In this document: positions 8,159 to 15,234 of the stretch, piece by piece
Numbering within the stretch: position 1 is the first letter of the stretch
Layout: each line of letters starts with the position of its first letter
Assembly: GCA_038757945.1 (NCBI GenBank)
Contig: JBCDGJ010000005.1
Coordinates: forward strand, 1 to 60,420
Source: CALHVX01 sp038757945
GTDB taxonomy: Bacteria; Pseudomonadota; Gammaproteobacteria; Pseudomonadales; Azotimanducaceae
Length of the DNA stretch: 60,420 nt
Direction: 5' to 3'
Program-made: the position numbers and the translations under genes
Notes under the pieces: generated by a model
Databases searched by the model: none
Told to the model about the DNA's origin: nothing
The model's input: only the letters and a program-made list of their open reading frames with translations

Positions 8159-9142
8159 GTGATGACCAGACTCCTGTGCCTCCTGCTGTCTCTGAATCTG
8201 CTGGCGTCGCCCGCGGCTGCCCACCGCGCACACGATCACGCGACGGAGCTGGCAAGCGTCGAGCGATGGCGTGTGCGGCTCCTGCAGTTTCAGGAGCACG
8301 GTCACGGCGCTGACCTCGCTGCTGCCCTTGCGATGGCGGAGGAACTGGGTTCCGGCACCGTCGAGCAAAAGCTGCTGACGGCGCAGACGCTGCAGGCGGA
8401 TCATCAGTTCGACGCGGCCATCGGCACTCTGCGTGAACTCCTGCGCGGCCAGCCGCAGCATGCCGGCGCGCACCTCTTGCTCGCTAATGCGTTGATCGTG
8501 AGCGGGCACCCTGTGCAGGCGCGTCCGGTCTGTGCTGCACTGGCCACTGCGGTCGCCGTGCTCGTTGCCCAGGCGTGCAGCTTGCAGACCTACCTGCTGG
8601 ACAGCTGCGGGCTCCCGCGGCGCTATCAGCGCCTTCGAGCGCTGGCTGAGTTCGAGCTGGATTCGCTCGATGCATCGCTGCGGGCCTGGGTGCTGGGTCT
8701 GCTGGGCGATGCGGCATCGGTCCTCGGGCGCGATGATGAGGCGCTGGCGCAGTACCGTCAGGCTCACGCGGTCCATCCCCAGCTGCGCTATCACAGCGCC
8801 ATGGCGGAGGTGCTGCTGAGGCGTGGCCGCTTCGACGAGGTCCTCGAGCTTGCCGTCGGCTACCCGGAACACCTCGGGATGCGGGTCAAGGTGCTGATTG
8901 CCGCCCGGGCGCTCGGTGCGCTGGCCAGCTACGGCGACCTTCATCGGTCGCTGGGCAGCGAGCTGCGGGCAGATCTCGCCGCTGGGGACTTCGGTCACGG
9001 TCGAGAGCTTGCGGAGTATCTGCTCTACGTCGAGGACGAGCCAGCAACGGCACGCGAAGTCGTGGAGCGCTACCTGGACGTGCAGAGGGAGTTCGAAGAC
9101 CTGCGCCTGCTGGAAGTTGCGCGCCGTAGACTTGGGGGCTAG
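8159..9142 (+). CDS. TPR-repeat exported protein of DUF4331 operon
   Basis: The 327-residue protein has a signal peptide (MTRLLCLLLSLNLLASPAAAH) and a helical repeat body with TPR-like segments: ADHQFDAAIGTLRELLRGQP (about 81-100), LLLANALIVSGHPVQARPV (about 108-126) and GRDDEALAQYRQAHAVHPQ (about 198-216). GTG 8159 and ATG 8162 are both possible; AGAGG lies 8 nt before GTG. Two Cys in the mature part (residues ~129 and ~141) might pair in the periplasm. It sits 67 bp after the lipoprotein and probably works with the DUF4331 protein as a scaffold, but this is inference. Confidence 0.8.
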   Translation: MMTRLLCLLLSLNLLASPAAAHRAHDHATELASVERWRVRLLQFQEHGHGADLAAALAMAEELGSGTVEQKLLTAQTLQADHQFDAAIGTLRELLRGQPQHAGAHLLLANALIVSGHPVQARPVCAALATAVAVLVAQACSLQTYLLDSCGLPRRYQRLRALAEFELDSLDASLRAWVLGLLGDAASVLGRDDEALAQYRQAHAVHPQLRYHSAMAEVLLRRGRFDEVLELAVGYPEHLGMRVKVLIAARALGALASYGDLHRSLGSELRADLAAGDFGHGRELAEYLLYVEDEPATAREVVERYLDVQREFEDLRLLEVARRRLGG

Positions 9143-9275
9143 CAGCCTGTGGACTTCGTTGCCCTCCTTGGCACTGTTCTCGACATTGCCTGCGGAGAGC
9201 GCCCTGCATCAAAGCCGTAGGGGCCACAGACGCCGCAGGAGGCGCTGAGCGAACGAGACTCTTTCAACAGGCTGC
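9142..9275. repeat. MITE-like element with inverted ends (candidate)
   Basis: GCAGCCTGT at 9142-9150 is mirrored by ACAGGCTGC at 9267-9275, and the similarity continues imperfectly inward (CAGCCTGTGGACTT versus CAGCCTGTTGAAAGAG). Inside, GAGCGCC near 9196 and GGCGCT near 9241 form a further inverted pair. The 134-bp block fills the gap between the TPR and sigma genes and touches the TPR stop codon. It has no coding capacity. A short non-autonomous mobile element is the reading; only one copy is in the window, so this is not proven. Confidence 0.4.
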
Positions 9276-9292
9276 CGGGCTGCCTACAGCGC

Positions 9293-9298
9293 TATAAT
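9293..9298 (+). promoter_or_regulatory. Consensus TATAAT -10 element before ECF sigma gene
   Basis: A perfect TATAAT lies 12 bp before the ATG at 9311. No matching -35 hexamer was found at 16-18 bp. If used, the transcript would begin almost at the ATG, giving a very short leader, or translation would begin at the internal ATG 9374. Confidence 0.35.
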
Positions 9299-9310
9299 CG
9301 AGGCCAACCC

Positions 9311-9904
9311 ATGCTACAGAATCTGCGCCTGGTGTCATCGGACGATAAATCGGGACCTCGACACGCACTGTCCATGCCGGCACTCGAAGCGCTGGTCACG
9401 GCGGTTGGCGCTGGCGATGGGGCAGCGTTGGAGCAGCTGTATCACGAGACGCTCGGCCGGGTGTACGGGCTGGTCGATCGCATTCTCGCCAACGCTTCGG
9501 ATTCAGAAGAAATCGTCGAGGATGTCTATCTCTACGTGTGGCGTAACGCCAGCACGTTCGATCCGGAAAAGGGCAATGTCATGGCCTGGCTCTGCACGAT
9601 TGCGCGCAGTCGCGCCATCGACCGTCTGCGCTTCCGGCAGCGCCAGCACCGGGTGAGCGAGGTCCTCGAGGCAGAGCCCGAGCTACGCGAAGACACGCAT
9701 GATCCGCTGCGTCTGCTCGATCAGACCCGTGTGCAGGCCTGCGTGGCGGCGCTGCCGGCAACGCAGAAGCAGATCCTGTCGCTGGTATACTTTCAGGGAT
9801 TGACGCAGGCGGAGATCGCCGAGCGGTTGGATATGAGTCTTGGCACCGTGAAAACTCACGTACGACGTACCCTGATCGCGTTACGGAACGCGCTTGAAGC
9901 ATGA
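9311..9904 (+). CDS. ECF RNA polymerase sigma factor
   Basis: The 197-residue protein has sigma region 2 (DSEEIVEDVYLYVWRNAS, about 58-75, and AWLCTIARSRAIDRLR, about 86-101) and region 4 with the -35-recognising helix-turn-helix (YFQGLTQAEIAERLDM, then SLGTVKTHVRRTL, about 160-188). This is the compact layout of extracytoplasmic-function sigma factors, closest in look to the RpoE/SigK-type groups paired with ChrR-like partners. It overlaps the cupin gene by 4 nt (ATGA), typical for sigma/anti-sigma pairs. Targets may include the DUF4331 operon just upstream. Confidence 0.93.
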   Translation: MLQNLRLVSSDDKSGPRHALSMPALEALVTAVGAGDGAALEQLYHETLGRVYGLVDRILANASDSEEIVEDVYLYVWRNASTFDPEKGNVMAWLCTIARSRAIDRLRFRQRQHRVSEVLEAEPELREDTHDPLRLLDQTRVQACVAALPATQKQILSLVYFQGLTQAEIAERLDMSLGTVKTHVRRTLIALRNALEA

Positions 9905-10371
9905 GCGACATCGATCGAATCAACAAGCTGATGACCGACGCGCTTGCGTCGAAAGGCGCACTTGAAGCGGACGTTGGTGCCGAGGCCACCCGGCGCATGC
10001 TCGGTAACGTCAAAGCCCGGATGCAGGCCGCAGCGCCAGCGGGAACCTATACCATTCCGGCACTCGACGATTGGGAACCCTTTGATCAGGGTATCGACCG
10101 GCGCGTGCTGCACCAGGACCAGGGCGACGGCATCGAAACCGTGCTCTATCGGCTGGTGCCTGGCGCGCGGTTCGTCAGCCATCCGCATACACAGCAGGAA
10201 ACGTGCTGGGTTGTTAAGGGGGAAATCCTCGTCGGCGACGGCCACGCGGTACACGCGGGTGACTTTCACGTGGCTGAGCCTGGCTACGACCATCCGGAAA
10301 TTGTTGCGCGCTCGGAAGCCCTACTGCTCATCCGTTCGCAGATCAACGTCGGTCCGCTGACCCCTCGCTGA
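9901..10371 (+). CDS. Cupin protein, putative ChrR-like anti-sigma partner
   Basis: The 156-residue protein is translationally coupled to the ECF sigma gene. An N-terminal helical segment (residues 1-45) precedes a cupin barrel with metal-ligand motif 1 HPHTQQETCWVVKGE (about 97-111) and motif 2 GDFHVAEPGYDH (about 120-131). ChrR proteins join a zinc-binding anti-sigma domain (HxxxCxxC) to a cupin; here the HxxxCxxC signature is absent, so sigma binding would need a different N-terminal helix. Likely a metal-dependent sensor of oxidants; the sensing chemistry is unknown. Confidence 0.8.
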   Translation: MSDIDRINKLMTDALASKGALEADVGAEATRRMLGNVKARMQAAAPAGTYTIPALDDWEPFDQGIDRRVLHQDQGDGIETVLYRLVPGARFVSHPHTQQETCWVVKGEILVGDGHAVHAGDFHVAEPGYDHPEIVARSEALLLIRSQINVGPLTPR

Positions 10372-10405
10372 CCCTGTGCAAATTCAGCTGCTTGCAGGGC
10401 GCCTT

Positions 10406-10422
10406 TGCAGCGCACCGCTGCA
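10406..10422. terminator. Hairpin between convergent genes (possible terminator)
   Basis: TGCAGCG-CAC-CGCTGCA is a perfect 7-bp stem with a 3-nt loop in the 76-bp gap between the cupin and symporter genes. There is no T tract on either strand, so termination is a guess from position. Confidence 0.35.
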
Positions 10423-10447
10423 GCCAACCACCCCATGCTGCTGGAGC

Positions 10448-11842
10448 TCAGTTCGCTGCTGATTGCCGTGCTGCGTCGTAGCGCGAAATTTCTTCACGCA
10501 CCACCGGGGCCAACAGGTACAGGCCGATCAGATTCGGTATGGCAACGACGAAGACCAGGGCATCGGAAAGATCCACGACCGCTGCGAGGTTCATGCTGGC
10601 CCCGAGCACGACAAAGGCGAGGAACATCAGCTTGAAGCCGAGACTCCAGACCGTCTGGCTGGTGGCGCGCGGACCGAGCAGAAACATGAAGCTCTTCAGG
10701 CCGTAGTAGGACCACGCCAACATCGTCGAGAAGGCAAAGAGGACCGCGACCAGTGCCAGCGGCAGGGCGCTCCAGCTGAACGTGCTGACGAATGCTCGGG
10801 TCGTCAGCTCGATGCCGTCCAGGCCACTCTCCTGCGCCAGCGCGGGATCGTAGACGGTTGTCGTGATGATCAGCGCGGTCAGCGAGCAGATGACGACCGT
10901 ATCGATGAACGGCTCCAGCAGGGCGACGTAGCCCTCCGCCGCCGGGTAGGCGGTCCGGGCAGCTGAATGTGCGATGGAAGCGGAGCCGAGCCCGGCTTCG
11001 TTGGAAAAGGCCGCGCGCCGGAAGCCGACGATCATGGCCCCGAGTAGGCCACCGGCGCCGGCTTCGAGATTGAACGCGCTGCTGAAGATCAGGCTGATGG
11101 CGCCGGGCAACCGTTCGTACTGGGCCAGCAGGACCAGCAACCCGAGGCCGAGGTACAGCAGGGCCATGCTCGGTACCAGCCGTTCGGCGGTGTGGGCGAT
11201 GGACTTGAGCCCGCCGAGGATGACGGCACCGACGAGCACCGCAAGCACCAAGCCAATCAGCCAGGCACGCCCGTCGAACAGGCCGCCGCTGACTTCGTTG
11301 ATGATTGCTGCCGCCTGGTTCGACTGGAACATGTTGCCGATGCCCAGGCAGCCGACCACCATGCTGGCGGCATAGAAACGACCGAGCCACCGCCCCAGCC
11401 CCGGCATACCGCGTTCGCCCAGGCCGGCGCTCAGGTAATACATGGGGCCACCACCGACCTCGCCGTTGCCCTCGATCTGCCGGTAGCGCTGGCCGAGCGT
11501 GCACTCCGCGGCTTTGGTAGCCATGCCGAGGAAGCCGGCCAGCATCAGCCAGAATGCGGCGCCGGGGCCCCCCATGGTGATGGCAACGGCCACGCCGCCG
11601 ATGTTGCCGATACCTACGGTTCCGGATACGGCGGTAGTGAGCGCCTGAAACTGGGAGATCTCACCCCGAGCGTCGGTGCCCGGCTTGCCGAACAGCAGCG
11701 ACCAGGCATGGGCGAAGCCGCGCAGGTTGAGCAGCTTCAGGTACAGCGTGAAGAAGAGTCCGCCACCGATGAGCCAGAGCACGATGAGCGGCACGTCGGT
11801 ACCGAACAGCGGGACGCTGTAAAATATGAACCCGCTGACCAC
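10448..11842 (-). CDS. AGCS family sodium:amino acid (alanine/glycine) symporter
   Basis: The 464-residue protein is highly hydrophobic with about 10-11 membrane segments and AGCS signatures: SGTVGIGNIGGVAVAITMGG (about 73-92), GGGPMYYL, and FRRAAFSNEAGLGSA with the conserved NEAG. The family imports alanine or glycine with Na+. GTG 11842 is the first ordinary start; the frame stays open another ~70 nt with no ATG, so the N-terminus may be slightly longer from a rare start. It stands alone between convergent and same-strand neighbours. Confidence 0.92.
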   Translation of the reverse strand: MVSGFIFYSVPLFGTDVPLIVLWLIGGGLFFTLYLKLLNLRGFAHAWSLLFGKPGTDARGEISQFQALTTAVSGTVGIGNIGGVAVAITMGGPGAAFWLMLAGFLGMATKAAECTLGQRYRQIEGNGEVGGGPMYYLSAGLGERGMPGLGRWLGRFYAASMVVGCLGIGNMFQSNQAAAIINEVSGGLFDGRAWLIGLVLAVLVGAVILGGLKSIAHTAERLVPSMALLYLGLGLLVLLAQYERLPGAISLIFSSAFNLEAGAGGLLGAMIVGFRRAAFSNEAGLGSASIAHSAARTAYPAAEGYVALLEPFIDTVVICSLTALIITTTVYDPALAQESGLDGIELTTRAFVSTFSWSALPLALVAVLFAFSTMLAWSYYGLKSFMFLLGPRATSQTVWSLGFKLMFLAFVVLGASMNLAAVVDLSDALVFVVAIPNLIGLYLLAPVVREEISRYDAARQSAAN

Positions 11843-11917
11843 ATCGGCCAGCGGGCGGAGCAGCGCATTCAGGGTGGCGTCGATAGGCGCTCCAGGCTCT
11901 GGTCAGTACGGTAGCTG

Positions 11918-13075
11918 TCAGCCCAGCGTGCGGCCAATCAGCTCCTTCATGATCTCGTTGGTGCCGCCGTAGATTTTCTGCACGCGTGCGTCGGCGTACA
12001 TGCGGGAAATCTCGTACTCGTCCATGTAGCCGGCACCGCCGTGCAGCTGCAGGCACTGATCGATGATTTCGCACTGCTTGTCCGTGGTCCAGTACTTGGC
12101 CATGGAGGCGGTAGCCGCGTCCAGCTCGCCTTTCATATGCCGGACCAGGCACTGGTCGACGAAGGTGCGGGCAATGAAGGCTTCGGTCTTGCACTCGGCG
12201 AGCTTGAACTTGCTGTTCTGGAAGTCGAGCACGCGCTGCCCGAAGGCCTTGCGCTCGCGCACGAAGTCGAGGGTCAGATTGATCGCACGCTCCATGAGCA
12301 CCACCGCAGCCTGAGCGATGTTGAGCCGCTCCTGGGGCAGCTGCGTCATGAGCTGCACAAAGCCCTGCCCCTCAGCGCCGAGGCGATTGCTCACCGGCAC
12401 CCGGCAATCGTCGAAGAACAGTTCCGAGGTGTCTGCGGCCTTCTGCCCGAGCTTCTTGAGATTGCGGCCGCGCTTGAAGCCCGGATTGTCCTTAGTCTCG
12501 ACGACGATGAGAGAAATGCCCTTGCCGCCGAGGCTCGGATCCGTCTTCGCCACGACGATGACCAGGTCGCATTGCTGACCGTTGGAGATGTAGGTCTTGG
12601 AGCCGTTGATCACGTACTCGTCCCCATCCTTCAGCGCGGTCGTGCGGATCGCCTGCAGGTCGGAGCCGGTGTTTGGCTCGGTCATGGCAATAGCACCGAC
12701 CAGCTCGCCGGTCGCCATCTTCGGCAGCCAGCGCTGCTTCTGCTCTTCGGTGCCGTAGTGCAGGAAGTAGGGGGCGACGATGGAGCTGTGCACCTGTTGC
12801 CCGAATCCGGGGACCCCGGCGCGATGCATCTCTTCGAGGATGACCGAGTCGTGCCGGTAGTCGCCGCCAGCGCCGCCGAACTCCGCGGGGATCTCGGCGC
12901 ACAGGAGGCCCGCTTCGCCGGCCTTGTACCAGGCGTCCCGGTCGACGACGCCGTTATCGATCCAGCGATCGGCGTGGGGTGCAAATTCGGTACTGAAAAA
13001 CTTGGCGGCTGCGTCCTGCAGCATCAGAAGCTCGTCATTGAGCCAGGGGGACTGATAGTTTTCGTAGGGTTCCAA
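11918..13075 (-). CDS. Acyl-CoA dehydrogenase
   Basis: TTG 13075 is chosen as start because AGGAGG lies 8 nt upstream and the resulting 385-residue protein begins like family members (EPYENYQSPWLNDELLMLQ); the frame is open further to 13210. The FAD and substrate signatures AMTEPNTGSDLQAIRTTA and NGSKTYISNGQ are present, as is the C-terminal QLHGGAGYMDEYEISRMYAD block with catalytic-region Glu and the GTNEIMKELIGR end. It oxidises acyl-CoA to enoyl-CoA, passing electrons to ETF. Which chain length or branched substrate it uses is not clear. Confidence 0.93.
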   Translation of the reverse strand: MEPYENYQSPWLNDELLMLQDAAAKFFSTEFAPHADRWIDNGVVDRDAWYKAGEAGLLCAEIPAEFGGAGGDYRHDSVILEEMHRAGVPGFGQQVHSSIVAPYFLHYGTEEQKQRWLPKMATGELVGAIAMTEPNTGSDLQAIRTTALKDGDEYVINGSKTYISNGQQCDLVIVVAKTDPSLGGKGISLIVVETKDNPGFKRGRNLKKLGQKAADTSELFFDDCRVPVSNRLGAEGQGFVQLMTQLPQERLNIAQAAVVLMERAINLTLDFVRERKAFGQRVLDFQNSKFKLAECKTEAFIARTFVDQCLVRHMKGELDAATASMAKYWTTDKQCEIIDQCLQLHGGAGYMDEYEISRMYADARVQKIYGGTNEIMKELIGRTLG

Positions 13076-13228
13076 GCTCTGGGCCTCCTGGTCTAATCGA
13101 GGGCGTTCGGTCCCGGCTGGCCTGAGAGCCGCCGGGGATTGCAGGCCAGCGGCTCGGTTGCGAGGGACAGGCGGTGACGTACGCCGCGGCGACATAATGC
13201 TGCACCGCAATATAGGTGCTATCCGGCC

Positions 13229-14107
13229 TCAGGGCCAGCCGGCGGCGGGGTAGGGGGCTTCGAGGCGGAGCAGGCGTCCGGTTGCCGTGTCCCGGCACCG
13301 CTCCGGGTGCGAGTCGGCGGCGGTCAGGATGAACAGCTCGGAGTCGGCGAGCATGCAGGCAAAAGCGCCGTCCCCGGTAGGTACGCGGTGGGTCACGGTG
13401 CCGCCTTCGACGATTCGCAGGCATTCGGCGGTAGTGGGCGAGGCCACCCAGATCCCGTTGGCAGCGTCCAGGCAGATTCCATCCGGGACCGCGCCTTCGG
13501 GCAGCTGCGCCCAGGTGCGGCGGTGGTTGAGACGCCCCTCATCATCGCGGGCGAAGGCCGTCAGGCAGGCTCCGAAGGTCTCGCCGACAATGAGCGTGCG
13601 GTCATCGGGCGTGATGACGGTGCCGTTGGGAAACATCAGATCGGCGGCGGCGAGGCTGACCTCGCCCGCGGGGCTCACGCACACGAGATTCGCCGGGGCG
13701 GGCGTAGCGCCGGCGTGCAGGTCAAATCCGAAGTTGCCGACGTAAGCCCGACCGTTACGGTCGACCACCATATCGTTGCAGTGAAAAGCGGCCAGCGCGC
13801 CGAGGTCGGCATGGGTACGCAGCTGCTCCCCATCCCAGCGCAGCAGTCGCCGCGGTTCCATCTCGACGATCAGCAGATCGCCGTTCGGCAGCCACCCCAG
13901 GCCGGAGCACGGGCCGTCCAGCTCGATCACGGTTTCCAGCAGCGTTGCGGCAGGCTCGCCGGCGCTCAGGTAGCGCAGGTTGAGGCGTTGTACCCGGTGG
14001 GCGTGCATGTCCGAAAAATAGAACCAGTCGCCGTGCACCCGCGGCCCTTCCCCGAAGTGGATGCCTTCGAGCAGCGTAGTCGGTTCCGGCGCGGCGGTGG
14101 TCGTCAC
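13229..14107 (-). CDS. SMP-30/gluconolactonase/LRE family protein
   Basis: The 292-residue protein (GTG start) is a six-bladed beta-propeller of the SMP-30 family. The metal-binding Glu is in IHFGEGPRVHG near residue 18; the Asn and Asp ligands fall in FHCNDMVVDRNGRAYVGN (about 108-125) and GAVPDGICLDAANGIWV (about 202-218). Members hydrolyse sugar or other lactones. There is no signal peptide, so it is cytoplasmic. Substrate not known; the next gene downstream is an acyl-CoA dehydrogenase 153 bp away, giving no direct clue. Confidence 0.9.
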   Translation of the reverse strand: MTTTAAPEPTTLLEGIHFGEGPRVHGDWFYFSDMHAHRVQRLNLRYLSAGEPAATLLETVIELDGPCSGLGWLPNGDLLIVEMEPRRLLRWDGEQLRTHADLGALAAFHCNDMVVDRNGRAYVGNFGFDLHAGATPAPANLVCVSPAGEVSLAAADLMFPNGTVITPDDRTLIVGETFGACLTAFARDDEGRLNHRRTWAQLPEGAVPDGICLDAANGIWVASPTTAECLRIVEGGTVTHRVPTGDGAFACMLADSELFILTAADSHPERCRDTATGRLLRLEAPYPAAGWP

Positions 14108-14251
14108 GGCAGAGCGTCCCGCAATGGAGGTGGTACGGAGGCTAGCACGACGGCAGCCCGGGAAGGCGCCCGGATGTGCCGCACCGGTTGTTGGGGTGTC
14201 GGGGGTCAGTTAGGCTCCGCCCATACCTGCGGGTTAATAGGAGACACAACA

Positions 14252-14722
14252 ATGCAGAATTTCAAAAACCTTGCCCTGCCGCTGCTGGTTGCGGCGCTGA
14301 TGAGCGGTTGCGCTGAAGAGGGTCAGTCCGCGGGGGATGCGGTACGCGATGCCGGCGACGCCATGGGCTCGGCTGTCGACAGCGTGGTCGAGGGCACTCA
14401 GGACATGGCTGAGCAGGCTGGAAACGCGGTCGGCAACGCTGCGGATTCGGCGGCAGACATGGCAACCGATGCGGCGGGTGCCGTACAGGACGCCGCTAGC
14501 GGCGCCTTGCAAGGTGCGCAGGATATGGCTGGTGACGCTGCCGCCGCGGCTCAGGACGCCGCTAGTGGTGCAGTTGACGCCGTTGCCGGAGCTGCCAACA
14601 GTGCCCAGGATGCAGCGGCCGGTATGGTCGATGCTGCAGGCGATCAGATGCAGGACATGGCGGATCAGGCTTCTGAGGAAGCTGACGAAGAGCTCAAGAA
14701 GCAGCTCGATCAGCTGAACTGA
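14252..14722 (+). CDS. Ala-rich amphipathic small lipoprotein
   Basis: The 156-residue product starts at ATG 14252 with TAGGAG upstream. A lipoprotein signal (MQNFKNLALPLLVAALMSGC) is followed by a low-complexity, Ala/Asp/Gly-rich body with repeats of the type AQDMAGDAA and QDAASGA, spaced at about 11 residues, as in LEA-like or YtxH-like helical proteins. Such helices often coat membranes or act in stress. Codon use is normal for the window. It is monocistronic, with a hairpin just after the stop. The frame runs upstream to 13307 but antisense to SMP-30, which is a shadow. Confidence 0.75.
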   Translation: MQNFKNLALPLLVAALMSGCAEEGQSAGDAVRDAGDAMGSAVDSVVEGTQDMAEQAGNAVGNAADSAADMATDAAGAVQDAASGALQGAQDMAGDAAAAAQDAASGAVDAVAGAANSAQDAAAGMVDAAGDQMQDMADQASEEADEELKKQLDQLN

Positions 14723-14738
14723 GTCGTCCCCCTCGGGC

Positions 14739-14777
14739 GTGCTGACGGGAGCCACCCGGCTCGACAGCCGTCAGCAC
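14739..14777. terminator. Nested hairpin after small lipoprotein gene
   Basis: GTGCTGACGG (14739-14748) pairs perfectly with CCGTCAGCAC (14768-14777), and inside it GAGCC pairs with GGCTC around ACCC. It lies 17 bp past the stop codon. No T tract follows, so it may be a weak or protein-assisted terminator or an RNA-stabilising structure. Confidence 0.55.
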
Positions 14778-15234
14778 CTCAGGCGCAGCCCTCGGCGCCT
14801 CTCGTTCGCGCCGCCAGCGCATAACCTACGACGCTTAAGGGGCACCACCTGACGGGGTGCTCCTGCAGCGCACGCGTCCCCGATGGGTTGATCTAACAAG
14901 GCGGCACAAGTAGCGTGAAGTCTGGTGCCCGGCCGTTGTTCCGCGCAGCAACTGTCCGCATGAGATGCGCTTCACGCAGCGTCTCAGCAAGCGCATCTTG
15001 TTCATCGCAGCCCGTGGTCCAGCCGGAAGCGATCATCCGCCAAGCCCTGCTCGCTGCGCCTCGCCGCGCCGTTCTCTCCACCCTTGACGAAGCCCCCGAA
15101 CTGCGCTTTGCGCACCTGGCACGTCTTTTTCACAGCTCGATGATGACCGCGTAACACAACTGCAATACGGCGTTGTTAGCGTGCGCCCCGCTTGCTCCTC
15201 TGGAGCCATTTCTGTCTATTGGGGGTTCGAAAAG
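14778..15234 (+). other. 457-bp non-coding leader region before repeat lipoprotein
   Basis: No credible gene was found. A second hairpin, GGGGCACC...GGTGCTCC, is at 14839-14863. A 79-codon frame at 14915-15154 lacks a ribosome binding site and known features and is not called. The rest presumably holds the promoter of the large lipoprotein gene; no clear -35/-10 was assigned. Confidence 0.4.

Noticed and set aside
12041..13096. Plus-strand open frame of 351 codons
   Set aside because: Mirror of the acyl-CoA dehydrogenase gene; no start signal or domain.
14915..15154. 79-codon plus-strand frame in the lipoprotein leader region
   Set aside because: No ribosome binding site, no domain, composition like non-coding sequence.
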